64,000 bases of DNA from Archivesica marissinica. Its lineage: Eukaryota > Mollusca > Bivalvia > Venerida > Vesicomyidae. This document shows, in pieces, positions 10,701 to 21,138 of this stretch. The position numbers were made by a program, and so were the translations under genes. The stretch's first letter is position 1, and the number at the start of each line of letters is the position of its first letter. The DNA is taken from contig CM026393.1 of assembly GCA_014843695.1 (NCBI GenBank), positions 6,224,033 through 6,288,032 of the forward strand, written 5' to 3'. Below the pieces are notes generated by a model, which was given only the letters and a program-made list of their open reading frames with translations, searched no databases and had not been told where the DNA came from.

Positions 10701-12243
10701 AAAGGCGAGCGAGGTGTAACACCCATCCACTCAATTTGTCAGGGGGAGCGAGGTGTAACACCCACCCACTCAATGTGTTAGGGGGGAGCGAGATGTAACC
10801 ATAATTATATTGCATGCAATATAACAGGACAACATCCGCTGTATCGCCTAGGTACATATATACATACTGGCAATGTACACGCATACCCATAGTCAACGTT
10901 TCAGCGGGCTGACCTATGCCATATGGATGTGTTATCTATCTATTTTTCATTTTTCATCAAACTATTGAAAACTACCAACTCGGCGTAAAGTCTTGATTTC
11001 CACGTTTCCAGAAGCAAAATGATATCCTAACTTAGTGCTCTGCTCCACGTGTTACATATACACCCTCACTTTAATGTCATCCAATTGATATGCCGGTGGT
11101 ATAAACAGAAAATTGCCAATACATACAATCTGTTCTCCCAATTAAAATATAGGTTATAATTACAAGTCACCCGCGTCTTGCCATTCATACCATTTTTGAA
11201 AATGATGTCCAGGTCCGGGCCTACAGTGTCTATGCGGACGCAACCACTAAGGACTTATTCAGGACAAGAGGACCTGCTGGGGGCCCTAGCGGAGGTGCCC
11301 CACAGATGCCCTAAATCACATACATGGAACACCTGTAGGCACAAGGCACCATCAATTACTTATATGACCTATGGGCGGCTTATAATAGTATAAGATATGT
11401 ATCCTGGACAAGTCTCTCTCGAATATAACACAGATAGTAGCCAATTATAAAGCGCAGTGTGTGACGTGTGTAACGTCACTAATCAGATAGAACTCCACTT
11501 CACAAGTTGTGTGGTGCACCCGTGGATATGGAGCGGGGTTTATGTCCGTCCTCATGCACCGATGCTGGTCTGGTATGTATAGATTATCGCTATATTTAAT
11601 TATTATATCAAAGTACTCGTGTAACATTTCAATTGTGTCCACAGAGGAGGCGATCCTTAGTGTAGTGAGCACGTGCACTCCGCGAGGTTCCAAGTCAAGT
11701 ACAGACACCTACAGCGAGAAATTGTATTCTCCAAATCCATTAATCAGACAGTTCAGTCCAGAAGAGGCGATAAAATGTTCGCCCACCGCCCAGTTGTGCT
11801 TTAACAAGCATAATAAAGAGTTTGAGGAGGATCTCCATCGTCAGCGCGTGCTCGTCTCTGCCAATCAACGCCGGAGGTTACAAACGCGCATGCGCCGTTC
11901 AAAATCTACACCGCCTAGCGCAAGTCAGACGACAAGTTCTACGGACGTGCACGATAAATATAGAGATTACTGGCAAGATGACAACAAAAACCGATTGGAA
12001 CTGGTGGTCACTAATAGGTCACAAATAAATGAAAAAGATTTCAAAGAAAGGTTGGTTGTTACTGAACGCTTGGTAGATGTAGGTACTAATAGGTTACAAA
12101 TAGATGAAAAAGATTTCAAAGAAAGGTTGGTTGTTACTGAACGCTTGGTAGATGTAGGTACTAATAGGTCACAAATAGCTGAAAAAGATTTCAAAGAAAG
12201 GTTGGTTGTTACTGAACGTTTGGTACTAATAGGTTACAAATAG
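7613..12243 (+). CDS. Unrecognised three-exon gene (whole span)
   Basis: Proposed gene with coding exons 7613-7757, 11507-11572 and 11645-12243. All junctions have AG/GT borders and every intron is phase 1, giving 810 nt, 269 codons plus a stop. I do not recognise the product. The N-terminal part is Ser/Arg/Pro-rich, the middle is acidic/basic and probably helical (about residues 70-175), and the C terminus carries three copies of a 25-residue unit. No signal peptide or clear membrane segment is seen. Intron 1 (3.7 kb) holds two large 39-bp minisatellites. The minisatellite frames inside intron 1 are not part of the gene. The start is supported because all three frames upstream of ATG 7613 in that exon are closed. 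The model is inferred from splice signals and frame only, with no homology, so confidence is moderate. Confidence 0.5.
7758..8284. other. Unannotated intronic sequence of the unknown gene
   Basis: Follows the donor at 7758. No element is recognised before the 39-bp array begins. Confidence 0.4.
8285..9124. repeat. Minisatellite, 39-bp unit, about 21-22 copies
   Basis: Unit 39 bp with core AAATATTGTAAAACACC followed by A/T-GGTGACCGATTAG. Copies are almost identical except for an alternation between CACCAGGTG and CACCTGGTG. Because 39 is a multiple of three, two minus-strand frames stay open for 280-310 codons (13-residue repeats), but this is a repeat artefact. It lies in intron 1 of the proposed unknown gene. 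Confidence 0.96.
9240..9397 (+). mobile_element. Possible LINE 3' end
   Basis: Sequence ending AATAAAATATGATTAAACTA followed by a short AACTA repeat. It resembles the tails at 16577-16704 and 41336-41552 (AATAAAATATGTTTAAACTA) and fits a LINE 3' UTR with a microsatellite tail. It starts next to the 39-bp array, so the 5' limit is uncertain. Confidence 0.4.
9398..9777. other. Unannotated intronic spacer
   Basis: No gene or element recognised. CATTTCAGTCTA occurs twice, near 9440 and 9503. Confidence 0.4.
9778..10797. repeat. Minisatellite, 39-bp unit, about 25 copies
   Basis: Unit 39 bp, containing GGAGAGCGAGATGTAACACG and CACCCACTCAGGTTGTCAA. The left half has the AGGTTGTCAAGGAG form and the right half a diverged AATTTGTCAGGGTGAAG form, so two blocks expanded separately. 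Open frames on both strands are Cys/His/Arg-rich repeat artefacts. Confidence 0.95.
10798..11506. other. Unannotated spacer, possible minor exon not resolved
   Basis: A 71-codon frame at 11178-11393 follows an acceptor-like AATGATGTCCAG at about 11211. Its phase does not match the flanking proposed exons, so it is left out of the gene model. Confidence 0.35.
11507..11572 (+). CDS. Unknown gene, small second coding exon
   Basis: Acceptor CCACTTCACAAG ends at 11506 and donor GGTCTG/GTATGT follows 11572. The 66-nt exon is phase 1 at both ends, so skipping it would keep the frame. It encodes 22 residues including TRGYGAGFMSVLMHRCW. The following intron is only 72 nt and also lacks stops in this frame. 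Confidence 0.45.
11645..12243 (+). CDS. Unknown gene, terminal coding exon with 25-residue repeats
   Basis: Acceptor TTGTGTCCACAG ends at 11644 and the frame runs to a TAA at 12241-12243. The first two thirds is non-repetitive and protein-like: charged, with an Arg/Gln-rich helical stretch and a Ser/Thr-rich segment. From about 12005 a 75-bp (25-residue) unit with core KDFKERLVVTERLVDVG occurs three times. The array decays out of frame after the stop. An alternative is a donor within the repeats splicing to 12713. Confidence 0.5.
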
Positions 12244-12712
12244 ATTAAAATACCGTTACTGAAAATGATTATTTGGTTTTACTAATGTGTCAAAATGCCG
12301 AGAAGAACTGATTTCAAATGTTCAAAGCAGGTTGGATGTCACTAAAACAGAAGTGTCATTTCAAAGACACGGTAGTACATGTATTCCCTAATGAATCAAA
12401 ATAGAGGAATCGACTACAGAGAAACGTTCGTGGTCACTAACGGACGAGGGCTATCGCATATCATTCTAAACAGGAAGTTGGGTGGTGGGTGATTTCTCAA
12501 CAGCATAGCCCCAAATATCACATAGGTATATTACTCAAGTTAAACATGTGTATAATTGTTAATTTTGGCGGCCATTTTGTCTTGGAGTTCTGGAAAATTG
12601 ATCTGTTAGGAGTGATGGAACCAAACAACCCTATGGCTTGTATTATTGAGGTCCCCACAAACGTGTATGCTTCTCCAAATCAAACAATTATTTATTTCAG
12701 AATCAACTATAG
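12244..12712. other. Decayed 75-bp repeat and unannotated sequence
   Basis: To about 12440 there are degenerate echoes of the preceding 75-bp unit (TTTCAAA..., GGTCACTAA...). After that nothing is recognised up to the candidate exon. Confidence 0.45.
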
Positions 12713-12952
12713 GCTCACAAATCGCACAAAACCAAAATCAGCGCCGCACGGGACCTTGATGTCGAATGGTGCACCTTTATCCATGATGAATGGCTACACA
12801 CAGACACTGATCCAACACAATCCGATATACTCACAAACATACAGCAACTGGCTTACAAATGGATTAAAAGTGCAGAGTTTCCGGTCACATACCCTTTCCC
12901 AGAACTACAATCATTCCCATCCACCTCCACCTCTTCTCCAGTATATAAATAG
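12713..12952 (+). CDS. Candidate terminal exon, unrecognised
   Basis: An 80-codon frame opens after AACTATAG and ends at TAG 12950-12952. The encoded sequence looks like real protein (it includes DLDVEWCTFIHDEWLHTD and a tail rich in Ser, Thr and Pro), more so than the longer overlapping frame at 12489-13037. If joined to the gene upstream it would enter in phase 0, for which a donor would be needed inside the 75-bp repeat region (for example TTG/GTAGAT). No homology is recognised. Confidence 0.3.
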   Translation, partial: AHKSHKTKISAARDLDVEWCTFIHDEWLHTDTDPTQSDILTNIQQLAYKWIKSAEFPVTYPFPELQSFPSTSTSSPVYK

Positions 12953-14174
12953 GCCAAAAACTGTGCATGGCAGATTAGGTGCCCGGAAATGCTATGGAGG
13001 TATGGACTTTAACATAATCGGTGTGCAGAAGAAGTGAATTATAGCGTGCGTTTTATCATAATTAATTCGAGAGTGTTTCGCCCTAATTCGCGAAGAACTC
13101 TCGCATAGATTCTGCTAAAATATAAGGTCAGATGGTGTTATTGATATAGTGGTCTGGGATTGGTTGAAAACGTGTAGGGAAGCCCTTAAGAGTTATTGAT
13201 ACATGAACTGATTGGCTGAGTAGGTATTGTCACAAATAGTGAAAATGACGTCTAAATATTAAAATACAATATATGAGCTGCATTTGGGAATATTTAAAAA
13301 TATTTGCAGACGATATGGTGACAAATAAACAGCATATTATAAATGCAGGTGTCAGTGCAACATTCACCACTAAATTACCTTCAGAGTAGGGGGTGGGTGC
13401 CTTTAGTGGGAAATTAAAAAAACCGCAATCGGTCAACCTCATTGAAATTTGACATTTTCCTGTGGCTCAAAGGCCAGTCTGTTGAAAACTACTGTCTTTT
13501 GTGCCAAACTATTTTGGGGGGAAATATAATGGCACTGTATGTTATAATGGTGACCTATGGAAATTGCAATAGCGGTGTCTGACCATATCCTGAATGCGAA
13601 TTTGGGTGTCGACACAAGCGAATTTAGAATGTTGCGATACAATACGATGCTTGAAAATGTGCAGGAAAAACACGTGCGTGAATGTTCATTCTACGCAACT
13701 TCTTTATGGGTAATTAACCCCCCAGCTGTTAGGGACACGGTTGTTTTCGGCTGCGTCTGTGTGTCTGTCAGTATACATGACAACTCGAATGTTGTTCATG
13801 AGTGTTGATGAAACTTTGCAGATATATATATATCTACGGACTGATATTTCAAGGTCATGTGAAATCTACCGTGTTAAATACCAGTGCGGGGATTTGCATC
13901 TCTGCGGCAAGTGCTATAAACTCTAGTTTATTGTTATTACCTGTACTTGAATTATCATCAACTGTACCTGGAACTCGGGCTGCCAAACTACGCAAAACAT
14001 TGGAGGTTTGATAGATTAAGTGGTATGCTAAGGATATTGTAAATAATTTCATTAATTAAAATAATTGCTTAGAGGTAAATATACGGCATCGATATGTACA
14101 TGTATATAATATTTAATAATCATCTAATAATTTTAATCACATGGGCTTTTTATTATATATTTTATTTTATCCAC
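12953..14174. other. Unannotated spacer
   Basis: Several short overlapping frames on both strands between 13230 and 14052 show no domain or splice framework. The sequence becomes AT-rich after 14050. Confidence 0.4.
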
Positions 14175-14270
14175 AAGCCACCAAAAGCCTTGTACCTCTA
14201 TCCTAGGACCCCCACTCCTCTATAAAAAACAAATTAATTTTAGATAGAGGTACAAGGCTTTTGGTGGCTT
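14175..14270. repeat. Perfect 28-bp inverted repeat hairpin
   Basis: Arms 14175-14202 and 14243-14270 are perfect reverse complements (AAGCCACCAAAAGCCTTGTA at the left start), with a 40-bp loop. This is a MITE-like hairpin; no second copy was seen in the window. Confidence 0.85.
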
Positions 14271-14317
14271 TAATATGGTTACAATTTCAAGCTCCCGTGT
14301 TTCAGTTAAATTCTAGA

Positions 14318-14320
<3 letters not shown>

Positions 14321-14362
<42 letters not shown>

Positions 14363-14400
14363 AAATAGAACTACATAATAGTTGTTACCGTACTACAACA

Positions 14401-14483
<83 letters not shown>

Positions 14484-14520
14484 ATAAATAGAACTACATA
14501 ATAGTTGTTACACGTACTCC
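14321..14520 (+). repeat. Duplicated TGAT/ATTG microsatellite
   Basis: Two GATT runs (14321-14361 and 14403-14483) are each followed by the same segment starting TAAATAGAACTACATAATAG. A unit of microsatellite plus flank was therefore duplicated in tandem. Confidence 0.9.
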
Positions 14521-14765
14521 AACAAATAGGAGTAGTTTTCACAATGTCAACATTTTATATATTTTATTTATGGGGGGTAAAATTTTACATATTTATCCAT
14601 AATAAACTAATACTTAATACGAAATAATAATACCTTATATAATAATGTTATATATATTATTTATAATATTGTCTGATTACAGCTCTATAGCATGTGCAAG
14701 ACACAATACTTTGATACAATACTCAAAGACATGTAATATAACAGGGCTAAGACGAAAATCACAAC

Positions 14766-14932
14766 GACGATGATAACAACAAACACGACAGTAACAACAA
14801 CAACAAATACGACAATAACAACAACAAATACAACAATAACAACCACAACAAGCACGACAATAACAACAACAAACATGACAATAACAACAACACATACAAC
14901 AATAACAACCACAACAACAACAACAACAACGA
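14766..14932 (+). repeat. AAC/ACA trinucleotide-rich repeat
   Basis: Imperfect ACA/AAC trinucleotide repeats with ACG and ATG interruptions. Frames on both strands are open (poly-Thr, or Cys/Val/Leu-rich) only because of the repeat. Confidence 0.9.
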
Positions 14933-15066
14933 GAACATACACACCATGGTTGCATAGGACAGTTTATCTGCAACACATTATCTCAATCTTTGAATGTAGA
15001 TTATATGTTAGAGATTGACTGTGATTCGTTGGCAATATATACTTTCATAGCAACCCATTACTTTTA

Positions 15067-15263
15067 GTTTATACACATTTATTTGAGCTCGATTGCGAAA
15101 CAAGTTCTTTCAACTTATATTAATCACTCTCGAGACCTCATTCCTGATGGAATCCATCGCCATAAAGGAGAGAGAAGAAGCAATGTGGAATTTAAATGCC
15201 TTGCCTAAGGGCACAATCGTAACGGCTCCAGCGGGGCTCGAACTCCGGACCTTTCGCACCATT
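15067..15263 (-). mobile_element. SINE family A, 5'-truncated
   Basis: Minus-oriented copy with the tail at the left (AAATAAATGTGTATAAAC on the minus strand). It includes the body and the B-box region (GGAGTTCGAGCCCCG) but lacks the first part of the tRNA head. Confidence 0.9.
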
Positions 15264-15285
15264 ACGTTTACTAACATGAGGCACT

Positions 15286-15363
15286 ACAAATACCTATGTT
15301 TGTGTACTACAAATACCTATGTTTGTGTACTACAAATTCCTATGTTTGGGTACTACAAATACT
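15286..15363 (+). repeat. Short tandem repeat, about 24-bp unit
   Basis: The unit TACTACAAATACCTATGTTT plus TGTG is repeated about 3.5 times next to the SINE. Confidence 0.85.
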
Positions 15364-15486
15364 GATTAATCGTAACTTTATTTCATTGTTTATGACCACC
15401 CGGTTGTAGCGTGTGACAGACTTGACAGTTTGTTGCTTTAATGGCTTCCGGGACAATTAACCGTCTGCTATTGTGCCGTCGTGTAA

Positions 15487-15662
15487 TACAGTCTATGTCA
15501 AAGTCGGTTATGTCGAATTCTCCGGTTATCTCGAAGTCGGATCAAAATTCTGTTACATATAACTGGCTTCGTTTATATCGAATTTCGTAAAGTCTAATTT
15601 CGGTTATGTCAAAGTATTTTGTTCGGTCTGACGGAATTCGACATAGCGGATGTAGACTATAG
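15487..15662. mobile_element. TA-flanked MITE with imperfect terminal inverted repeats
   Basis: The left end ACAGTCTATGTCAAAGTCGG and the reverse complement of the right end (ATAGTCTACATCCGCTATGT) match over about 30 bp with mismatches. The interior has several TATGTCGAA/TATCTCGAA motifs, as seen near termini of Tc1/mariner-pogo type elements. No transposase is present. The class is an inference. Confidence 0.55.
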
Positions 15663-15931
15663 TTCATTAGAATTACTAGTGTCTCAGACATGTTGTGAAG
15701 GTTTTTGTGGCCTATTTAGATAATATTGAAACATTCGTGGGGACCGATTTTTGAGCAGTTTTTGGTGTTTCACACCGGTCTTCTGAGTCAAAAATGGGTC
15801 CATGGCAGTCAGGTCGACAGTTTTAGCAACACTTACGGTAACAGTCTGTAATACATTGTACAACTAAATAGTTATAGAAAACATACCCATGTAGATATTT
15901 CAAATAAACATATAGGCAGATGTATTACTTG

Positions 15932-16141
15932 GCAACATTAAACTGAGACTCATTAATCTCCGCCAAAGCCTTCGTAAGTTTCCGTGAACTACGACCAGGA
16001 CATACGTTAGGTTTTTACCGTTAATATTTGAATCAATTACGTATGTGTACCATAATCGAAAGCTGATATTTTACTTCGGAAATCCGATTATTAACGAAGT
16101 AAGTTCACGGAATATGCAAATGTCTCAGTTTAATATTGCCA
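15932..16141. mobile_element. MITE with 21-bp terminal inverted repeats
   Basis: Left TTGGCAACATTAAACTGAGA and right (reverse complement) TTGGCAATATTAAACTGAGA differ at one base. A second inner inverted pair, TTCCGTGAACT / AGTTCACGGAA, is also present. About 210 bp, non-coding. Confidence 0.7.
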
Positions 16142-16152
16142 AACAATTTTAA

Positions 16153-16340
16153 TACTGTGCTTTCAAAGTAAAGTAATAATACCGTTGGAATATTACACTA
16201 CTGTATAGGTAAGGCAATATACGATAGCTTACAGGTAGTGTGATTTATTGTTTAATAGGTTATACCTGACTTACCTATAATGCAATAGTGTATGGAATGT
16301 TTGTTTACAACCCTTATTACTTTACTTTGAAAGCGCAGTA
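16153..16340. mobile_element. TA-flanked MITE with about 27-bp terminal inverted repeats
   Basis: Left TACTGTGCTTTCAAAGTAAA and right (reverse complement) TACTGCGCTTTCAAAGTAAA, continuing for about 27 bp with a single difference, bordered by TA. This is consistent with a Tc1/mariner-type non-autonomous element. Confidence 0.75.
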
Positions 16341-16576
16341 GTTGTATTTAATGAAAGTAAATATAAATGCATAAAAGCTATCTGAAAAGTCTTCGACATT
16401 TACCAGCATACACATGTATACAAAGTTCACTGTAATAAACATTACATCACCAATACAACAATTGTGTTCCGTAGTATGTCCAATCAGATCTAGGTCAGTT
16501 TTTCAGTACCTTAAGGGTGTCTCAAGACCTGCACCCGGCACACCAGGAATCGTCACCATGACTACCTGGCAATGGA

Positions 16577-16704
16577 TACTAGAGGAGAAGAATTATATAA
16601 GACCCTGTCTTCCATTCTAATCCTGTTTCTGTATTCTGATTATGCGTGGTGTATGCATTGTTCAATATGTATTATATTGGGAAATAAAATATGTTTAAAC
16701 TAAC
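16577..16704 (+). mobile_element. LINE 3'-end fragment (family K)
   Basis: Shares GAGAAGAATTATATAAG, CATTCTAATCC and the terminal AATAAAATATGTTTAAACTA with 41336-41552. I infer the 3' UTR of a LINE; the ORF part is missing. Confidence 0.5.
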
Positions 16705-17189
16705 TAATGGATACTCCGTGGAATGGGTACTTGACAGCTGGACACATCAACAGCAATGGCTTGTTAAATAACTGCTACTGTAGCCTCGCTCAGTACGTTC
16801 AGGCGGTATGTAGAAGATGGACTAACATGCTATTGACCGTGTACACTCCTCCCCCTTCCCCAACTCATTCACAAAACCTGGGTGCTCTGAATTGCTATAA
16901 GCGACGCTCAGTCACGTCAACAAACAACTTCGATGAACTAATATACATTGACAAACTGGCTCTGGATTTTGAGTGAACTAAAAAGGCAACTACGATGGTC
17001 ACGAAAAGTGCACGTGTACATTATGGTGATACATATTCATTTTAAGTTTCATAAAATTCCACCAATTAGTTACTGAGAACTGGATCTTGACGGACGCACG
17101 GATGGACTACGCTAAACACAATATCCCTCACCGAAACAGCGGGAGACAATAATATATAATAAAAGCACATGCAATGTATTCTCGGTGGC
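16705..17189. other. Unannotated spacer with an unsupported 89-codon frame
   Basis: The frame at 16707-16976 begins with ATG but shows no domain, repeat or splice context. Confidence 0.4.
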
Positions 17190-17600
17190 ATGCAGTTGCG
17201 TACCTGCGTATAGGGCCCGTGGCAGATGGACCCTACATATAATCAATCCTTGACAGCAACGTGCTGCCCTGCGTATACGGCCCGTGGCAGATGGACCCTA
17301 CATAGATTCAATCCTTGACAGCAACGTGCTGCCCTGCGTATACCGCCCGTGGCAGATGGACCCTATATATATTAGATTCAATCCTTGACAGCAACGTGCT
17401 GCCCTGCGTATACGGCCCGTGGCAGATGGACCCTACATAATTATCAATCCTTGACAGCAACGTGCTGCCCTGCATATACAGCCCGTGGTAGATGGACCCT
17501 ACATATAATCAATCATTGACAGCAACGTGCTGCCCTGCGTATACGGCCCGTGGCAGATGGACCCTACATAGATTCAATCCTTGACAGCAACGTACTGCTT
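17190..17600 (+). repeat. Minisatellite, about 65-bp unit, 6-7 copies
   Basis: The unit contains GGCAGATGGACCCTACATA, ATCCTTGACAGCAACGTGCT and GCCCTGCGTATACGGCCCGT. Copies differ by small insertions at the ATA/ATT stretch. Confidence 0.93.
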
Positions 17601-17642
17601 CCACAGCGCAATATTGGATTATTATTTACTTTAATTAAGTCT

Positions 17643-17852
17643 CTTAACCCATTCAACACCAAGTAACTCACAAGTAACAAAATGAGACGGCTCATCACGA
17701 TCTGCACTTTTTGCCAGTAATAATACTATTTTTAGACAAAAATTACCCATTTTGATAAATGAACTGGTCCAAATGTAATTTTCTTATTCATTTATTGGTC
17801 TAAGAATATCATGGACCAGTCCATGTCAGTTACTTGGTGTTGAAAGAGTTAA
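17643..17852. mobile_element. TTAA-flanked MITE (family G), piggyBac-like
   Basis: Left TTAACCCATTCAACACCAAG and right (reverse complement) TTAACTCTTTCAACACCAAG form terminal inverted repeats bordered by TTAA. That target is typical of piggyBac-like elements. The interior has an inverted pair GGACCAGT/ACTGGTCC. Non-coding. Confidence 0.75.
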
Positions 17853-17982
17853 GAGGATTCAGTGCATAATATGTATTAAATTAATCTCATAGAAAACTAC
17901 CAGTATTTGACAAGGGTAACTAGAAATGTTATCTCTTCTGCAATATATTTAAGATTGCAAACTTGGAATAAAGAAAATACAT

Positions 17983-18224
17983 TTAACCCTTTCAACACCA
18001 CAGACCTCTAAATTGGCTTACAAAAAAGTGTAGATCCAGATGAGCCGGCCCGTGACGAGCCGTCTCATTAGGATCTGCACTTTTTGCAAGTAGTATTACT
18101 AATTTTAGACAAAATTACCCATCTTGATAAATGAACTGGTCCGAATGTAATTTTCTTATTCATTTATTGGTCTAAGAATATCATGGACCAGTCCATGTCA
18201 GTTACTTGGTGTTGAATGGGTTAA
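17983..18224. mobile_element. TTAA-flanked MITE (family G)
   Basis: Second copy, TTAACCC...GGGTTAA. It includes the inner hairpin AGATCCAGATGAGCCGGC / GACGAGCCGTCTCATTAGGA, which is partly lost in the copy at 17643. Confidence 0.75.
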
Positions 18225-18395
18225 TGATATATCAATGTAAAACGTGACCGTTTGACCGTTTGCATAGAATGTACAGGTGTCACCAAACGTCTAACTCTGA
18301 TGTTAAATTTTGCATTGAAAAATAATGTGTTCTATATGATTTTCTAACTGGCCCATGCGCCAAGTACTTCAGCATCTTAAACAGAAAGCAGAGTT

Positions 18396-18633
18396 TTCAT
18401 TCAACCCCAAGTAACTGACATGGACTGGCCCACAATATCTTTAGACCAATACATTAATATGATAATTACATTTGGACCAGTTCATTTATCAAAATGGGTA
18501 ATTTTGTCTAAAAATAGTATTATTACTGGCAAAAAGTGCAGATCCTAATGAGATGGCTCGTCATGAGCTGGGCTCATCGGGATCTACATTGCTTGTATGT
18601 CTATTTAGAGGTCTGTAATGATGAAAGGGTTAA
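18396..18633. mobile_element. MITE family G, inverted copy
   Basis: Same interior in reverse order (CAAGTAACTGACATGGACTG at the left, GATGAAAGGGTTAA at the right). Confidence 0.7.
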
Positions 18634-18675
18634 AGTTGTTACAAAGTGACAATATACAAATGCATAATGTTTCAG

Positions 18676-18752
18676 GCGGACAAGCGGCTGTATCATCGGG
18701 ATCTACACTTTTTGTAAGCCTATTTAGTGGTCTGTAGTGTTGAAATGGTTAA
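18676..18752. mobile_element. MITE family G fragment
   Basis: Right-end fragment ending GTGTTGAAATGGTTAA. Confidence 0.6.
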
Positions 18753-18894
18753 TATGCATACTAAAAGAGTCATGTGAATATCGAAGAAATTCCTTCACAA
18801 TTCTCCAATGGATGCCATCTGCATAGCAACCAAGTATTTGTACTGTCCAACTACACTGGACATACCCGACTGTGACATTCACTTTTAGGATATA

Positions 18895-18985
18895 CAGTCA
18901 AACCTGTGTTAGTGATCATCTCCATTAAGCAGCCAACCTGTATTATGCAGCCAGATTCCTGATATGTTGTTTTGTGTCACATTGT
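18895..18985. mobile_element. MITE family F, left-half fragment
   Basis: Begins TA/CAGTCAAACCTGTGTTA and contains the AAGCAGCCAACCTG type interior. The right end is missing. Confidence 0.65.
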
Positions 18986-19078
18986 CTGTCGAGATATTGA
19001 CATCAGATGGACAAACCTCATTACAAACAAATATTCATTGGGGGTTGCTTTTTATGTGTGTTCCTTTAGATATATTAA

Positions 19079-19257
19079 ACCAGAATTAGCCACAAAACCA
19101 TTACAGAATCAATCTATTGTTCAAGTATGGGTTTGTATGTACAAATGACCTAACAGAAAACATATACAACCAGAATTAGCCACATAACTATTACAGAATC
19201 AATCTATTGTTTCAAATATGGGTTTGTATGTACAAATGACCTATCAGAAAACATGGA
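19079..19257 (+). repeat. Direct tandem duplication of about 90 bp
   Basis: Two successive copies of a segment running from CCAGAATTAGCCACA to GACCTA(A/T)CAGAAAACAT, with a few substitutions. Confidence 0.85.
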
Positions 19258-19366
19258 AACAGGAACAACAGTACAAACAGAACCTGTTATAGTGCCATCT
19301 ATTATTTCCGTATATTCCTCTGAAAGCTTAGACAGGTATATAAACACTGCTAATCGACATGCAAGT

Positions 19367-19585
19367 TTTAACGATTGCGAAAAAAGTTTTAACAACCTAT
19401 ATTTCGTTGGCGCGGATGATAGCGTAATGTGGTCATTCGTGTGGGAGGAAACTTGAGTACCCGGAGAAAACCCACCAGTCCGATCTGGCGACCACCGTAC
19501 CATCTCACATACTTCCCGGTCTGTGTATCTAACCCGGGATACATTGGTGAGAAGCGAGCGCGCTAACTACTGTGCTAATAGGACA
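19367..19585 (-). mobile_element. SINE family C, minus orientation
   Basis: Tail at the left (AACGATTGCGA on plus); body and tRNA-like head (GTCCTATTAGCACAGTAGTT) at the right. Moderately diverged, with a poorly conserved B box. Confidence 0.85.
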
Positions 19586-19687
19586 GCCAAAAAGTTTTAT
19601 TGGTACAGTAACTGCAAATCAGCTGGTCAGTTTCATCATCAAAATGTGGTGACTTAGCTGTTTCTCACAGAATACATATAGTTGTTA

Positions 19688-19874
19688 CAGTCTCACCTGT
19701 GTTAGTGGTCACCTCTATTCAGCAGCCAGCCTGGACTAAGCAGCCAGTTTTCAGATTCCCAATATGTTTGTTTTTATTATACAATTATACATCTGACCTC
19801 TATTAAGCAGCCACCTGTGCCAAGCAGCCACTTTCTGTGATTCCCTTGGCTGACTGTTAAGACAAGTTTGACTG
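19688..19874. mobile_element. MITE family F, TA-flanked
   Basis: Starts CAGTCTCACCTGTGTTA and ends TTAAGACAAGTTTGACTG, bordered by TA on both sides. The ends are inverted repeats, and the interior has several CTATTAAGCAGCCA-type motifs. Consistent with a Tc1/mariner-derived MITE. Confidence 0.8.
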
Positions 19875-20271
19875 TATGCTCTCAAAATATTTTCGGGGAG
19901 CATAAACATTAATTATCTAATTGATGTGTACAAAATAGTTTTAGGGATAGAGTTTTACAAACAACAATGAAATAGTGGAATATTTAACGTGTATTTCATG
20001 ATACATGTATTTAACAAATAAACGGGGAGGGCTGTAAATAATGTTGTTATAACTTGTAGCCCAACCCATTTGCTTTTTTCCCCTTGACAAAACAAATATA
20101 TCGTATACTGCAATCATATAATTACATATTAATCTCTGATTTGTTCTTAGCATTGTATGTATATATGTAATGTATTGTATAAAAAAATGCAATAAAATAT
20201 TATTAAAAAAACAAAAACAAAAAAATAAATAGAATTCACCACCAAATTAATATATTGATTACCCATATAAC
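19875..20271. other. Mostly unannotated; possible LINE tail
   Basis: From about 20014 to 20217 the sequence resembles a LINE 3' end (GGAGGGCTGTAAATAATGTT ... AATAAAATATTATTAAAAAA). The remainder is unrecognised. Confidence 0.35.
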
Positions 20272-20553
20272 CAGGGTTCATTCTAGGTCAGAATTTTTGG
20301 GAGAAGTGAGAAAGCGCGTGATCGCTTCCTTAAATGGTGTTCTTTAATATACTTCTACAAAATAGGGTTAAAATGCACCGTACAACAATTAAATACAACA
20401 TTTGAATAAAAGGAGTGCTTTATAATGGGCCAGTTTATCTTAATAGACAACTTTTTTTTTTAGGTTTTTAGGGAGAAGTGGGGCCCCCAGAGAGCGAAGT
20501 CAGGGTCGCTAGGGTGACAATTTCGCCCACATCGCCCTCTAAACTGATCCCTG
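20272..20553. mobile_element. hAT-like MITE (family J) with target duplication
   Basis: Ends CAGGGTTCATTCTAG and (reverse complement) CAGGGATCAGTTTAGAG, flanked by the direct repeat TATAAC at 20266-20271 and 20554-20559. A reverse copy is at 49078-49345. The CAGGG termini suggest a hAT-type element; no transposase is present. Confidence 0.75.
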
Positions 20554-20631
20554 TATAACAACCTATTTACTGGAGACAAATTTTAACATGTTTTCTTCCA
20601 CTGTTAAACTTTATTTATTATTTAAGTTAAT

Positions 20632-20876
20632 TTAACGTCGCTACCGGTTGCCCATTTCAGCAACAGACAGTTTATCTAACAACACCTTTCCTGGGCAGGC
20701 TCCAGCTGTTAACCAGTACTTGGTGCACCAACCTCCATAAGAGACTGCCAACTCTTTTTATATAAAGAGACACGGTCTGATTGGGGTTCGAACCGTTAGT
20801 GATGATAGGTTACACTTAACAGTGTCATACAAGTCAGCGACCGTAACAAGTTAACAACTCGACCACGGAGGAGGAC
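20632..20876 (-). mobile_element. Probable SINE family E
   Basis: Minus-oriented. Its 3' part (TAACGTCGCTACCGGTTGCC on plus) and the motif CCTGGGCAGGCTCCAGC are shared with 47268-47373. The right side resembles a degraded tRNA-like head (GGGGTTCGAACC is at 20783-20794 on plus). Confidence 0.5.
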
Positions 20877-21138
20877 AATTAGGGTTTTAAGGTCTTACCA
20901 ACAACTTAGGTCATATGGCGACTATCCAAGTATTAATGATGGAGGGAGGAAGACCCCTTTTCAGTATTTGGGCACCCGTGTAGAACCACCAACCCCCAGC
21001 AAGCCAGTTGGATAGCTTCCTCACTTGAAAGAATTTGACACCCTCAGTGGGATTTGAACATACAGCGGAGAGGGGCATGTGATAAACATGGTATTGATAT
21101 TGCACTTCACTAGGAACGCCCACATAGGTGTCCCTATT

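Noticed and set aside
12489..13037. 182-codon frame
   Set aside because: A different frame in the same stretch (12713-12952) is more protein-like. This one has no recognisable motif and overlaps it.
14677..15018. Frames rich in Thr, Val, Cys or Leu on both strands
   Set aside because: They read through an AAC/ACA trinucleotide repeat.
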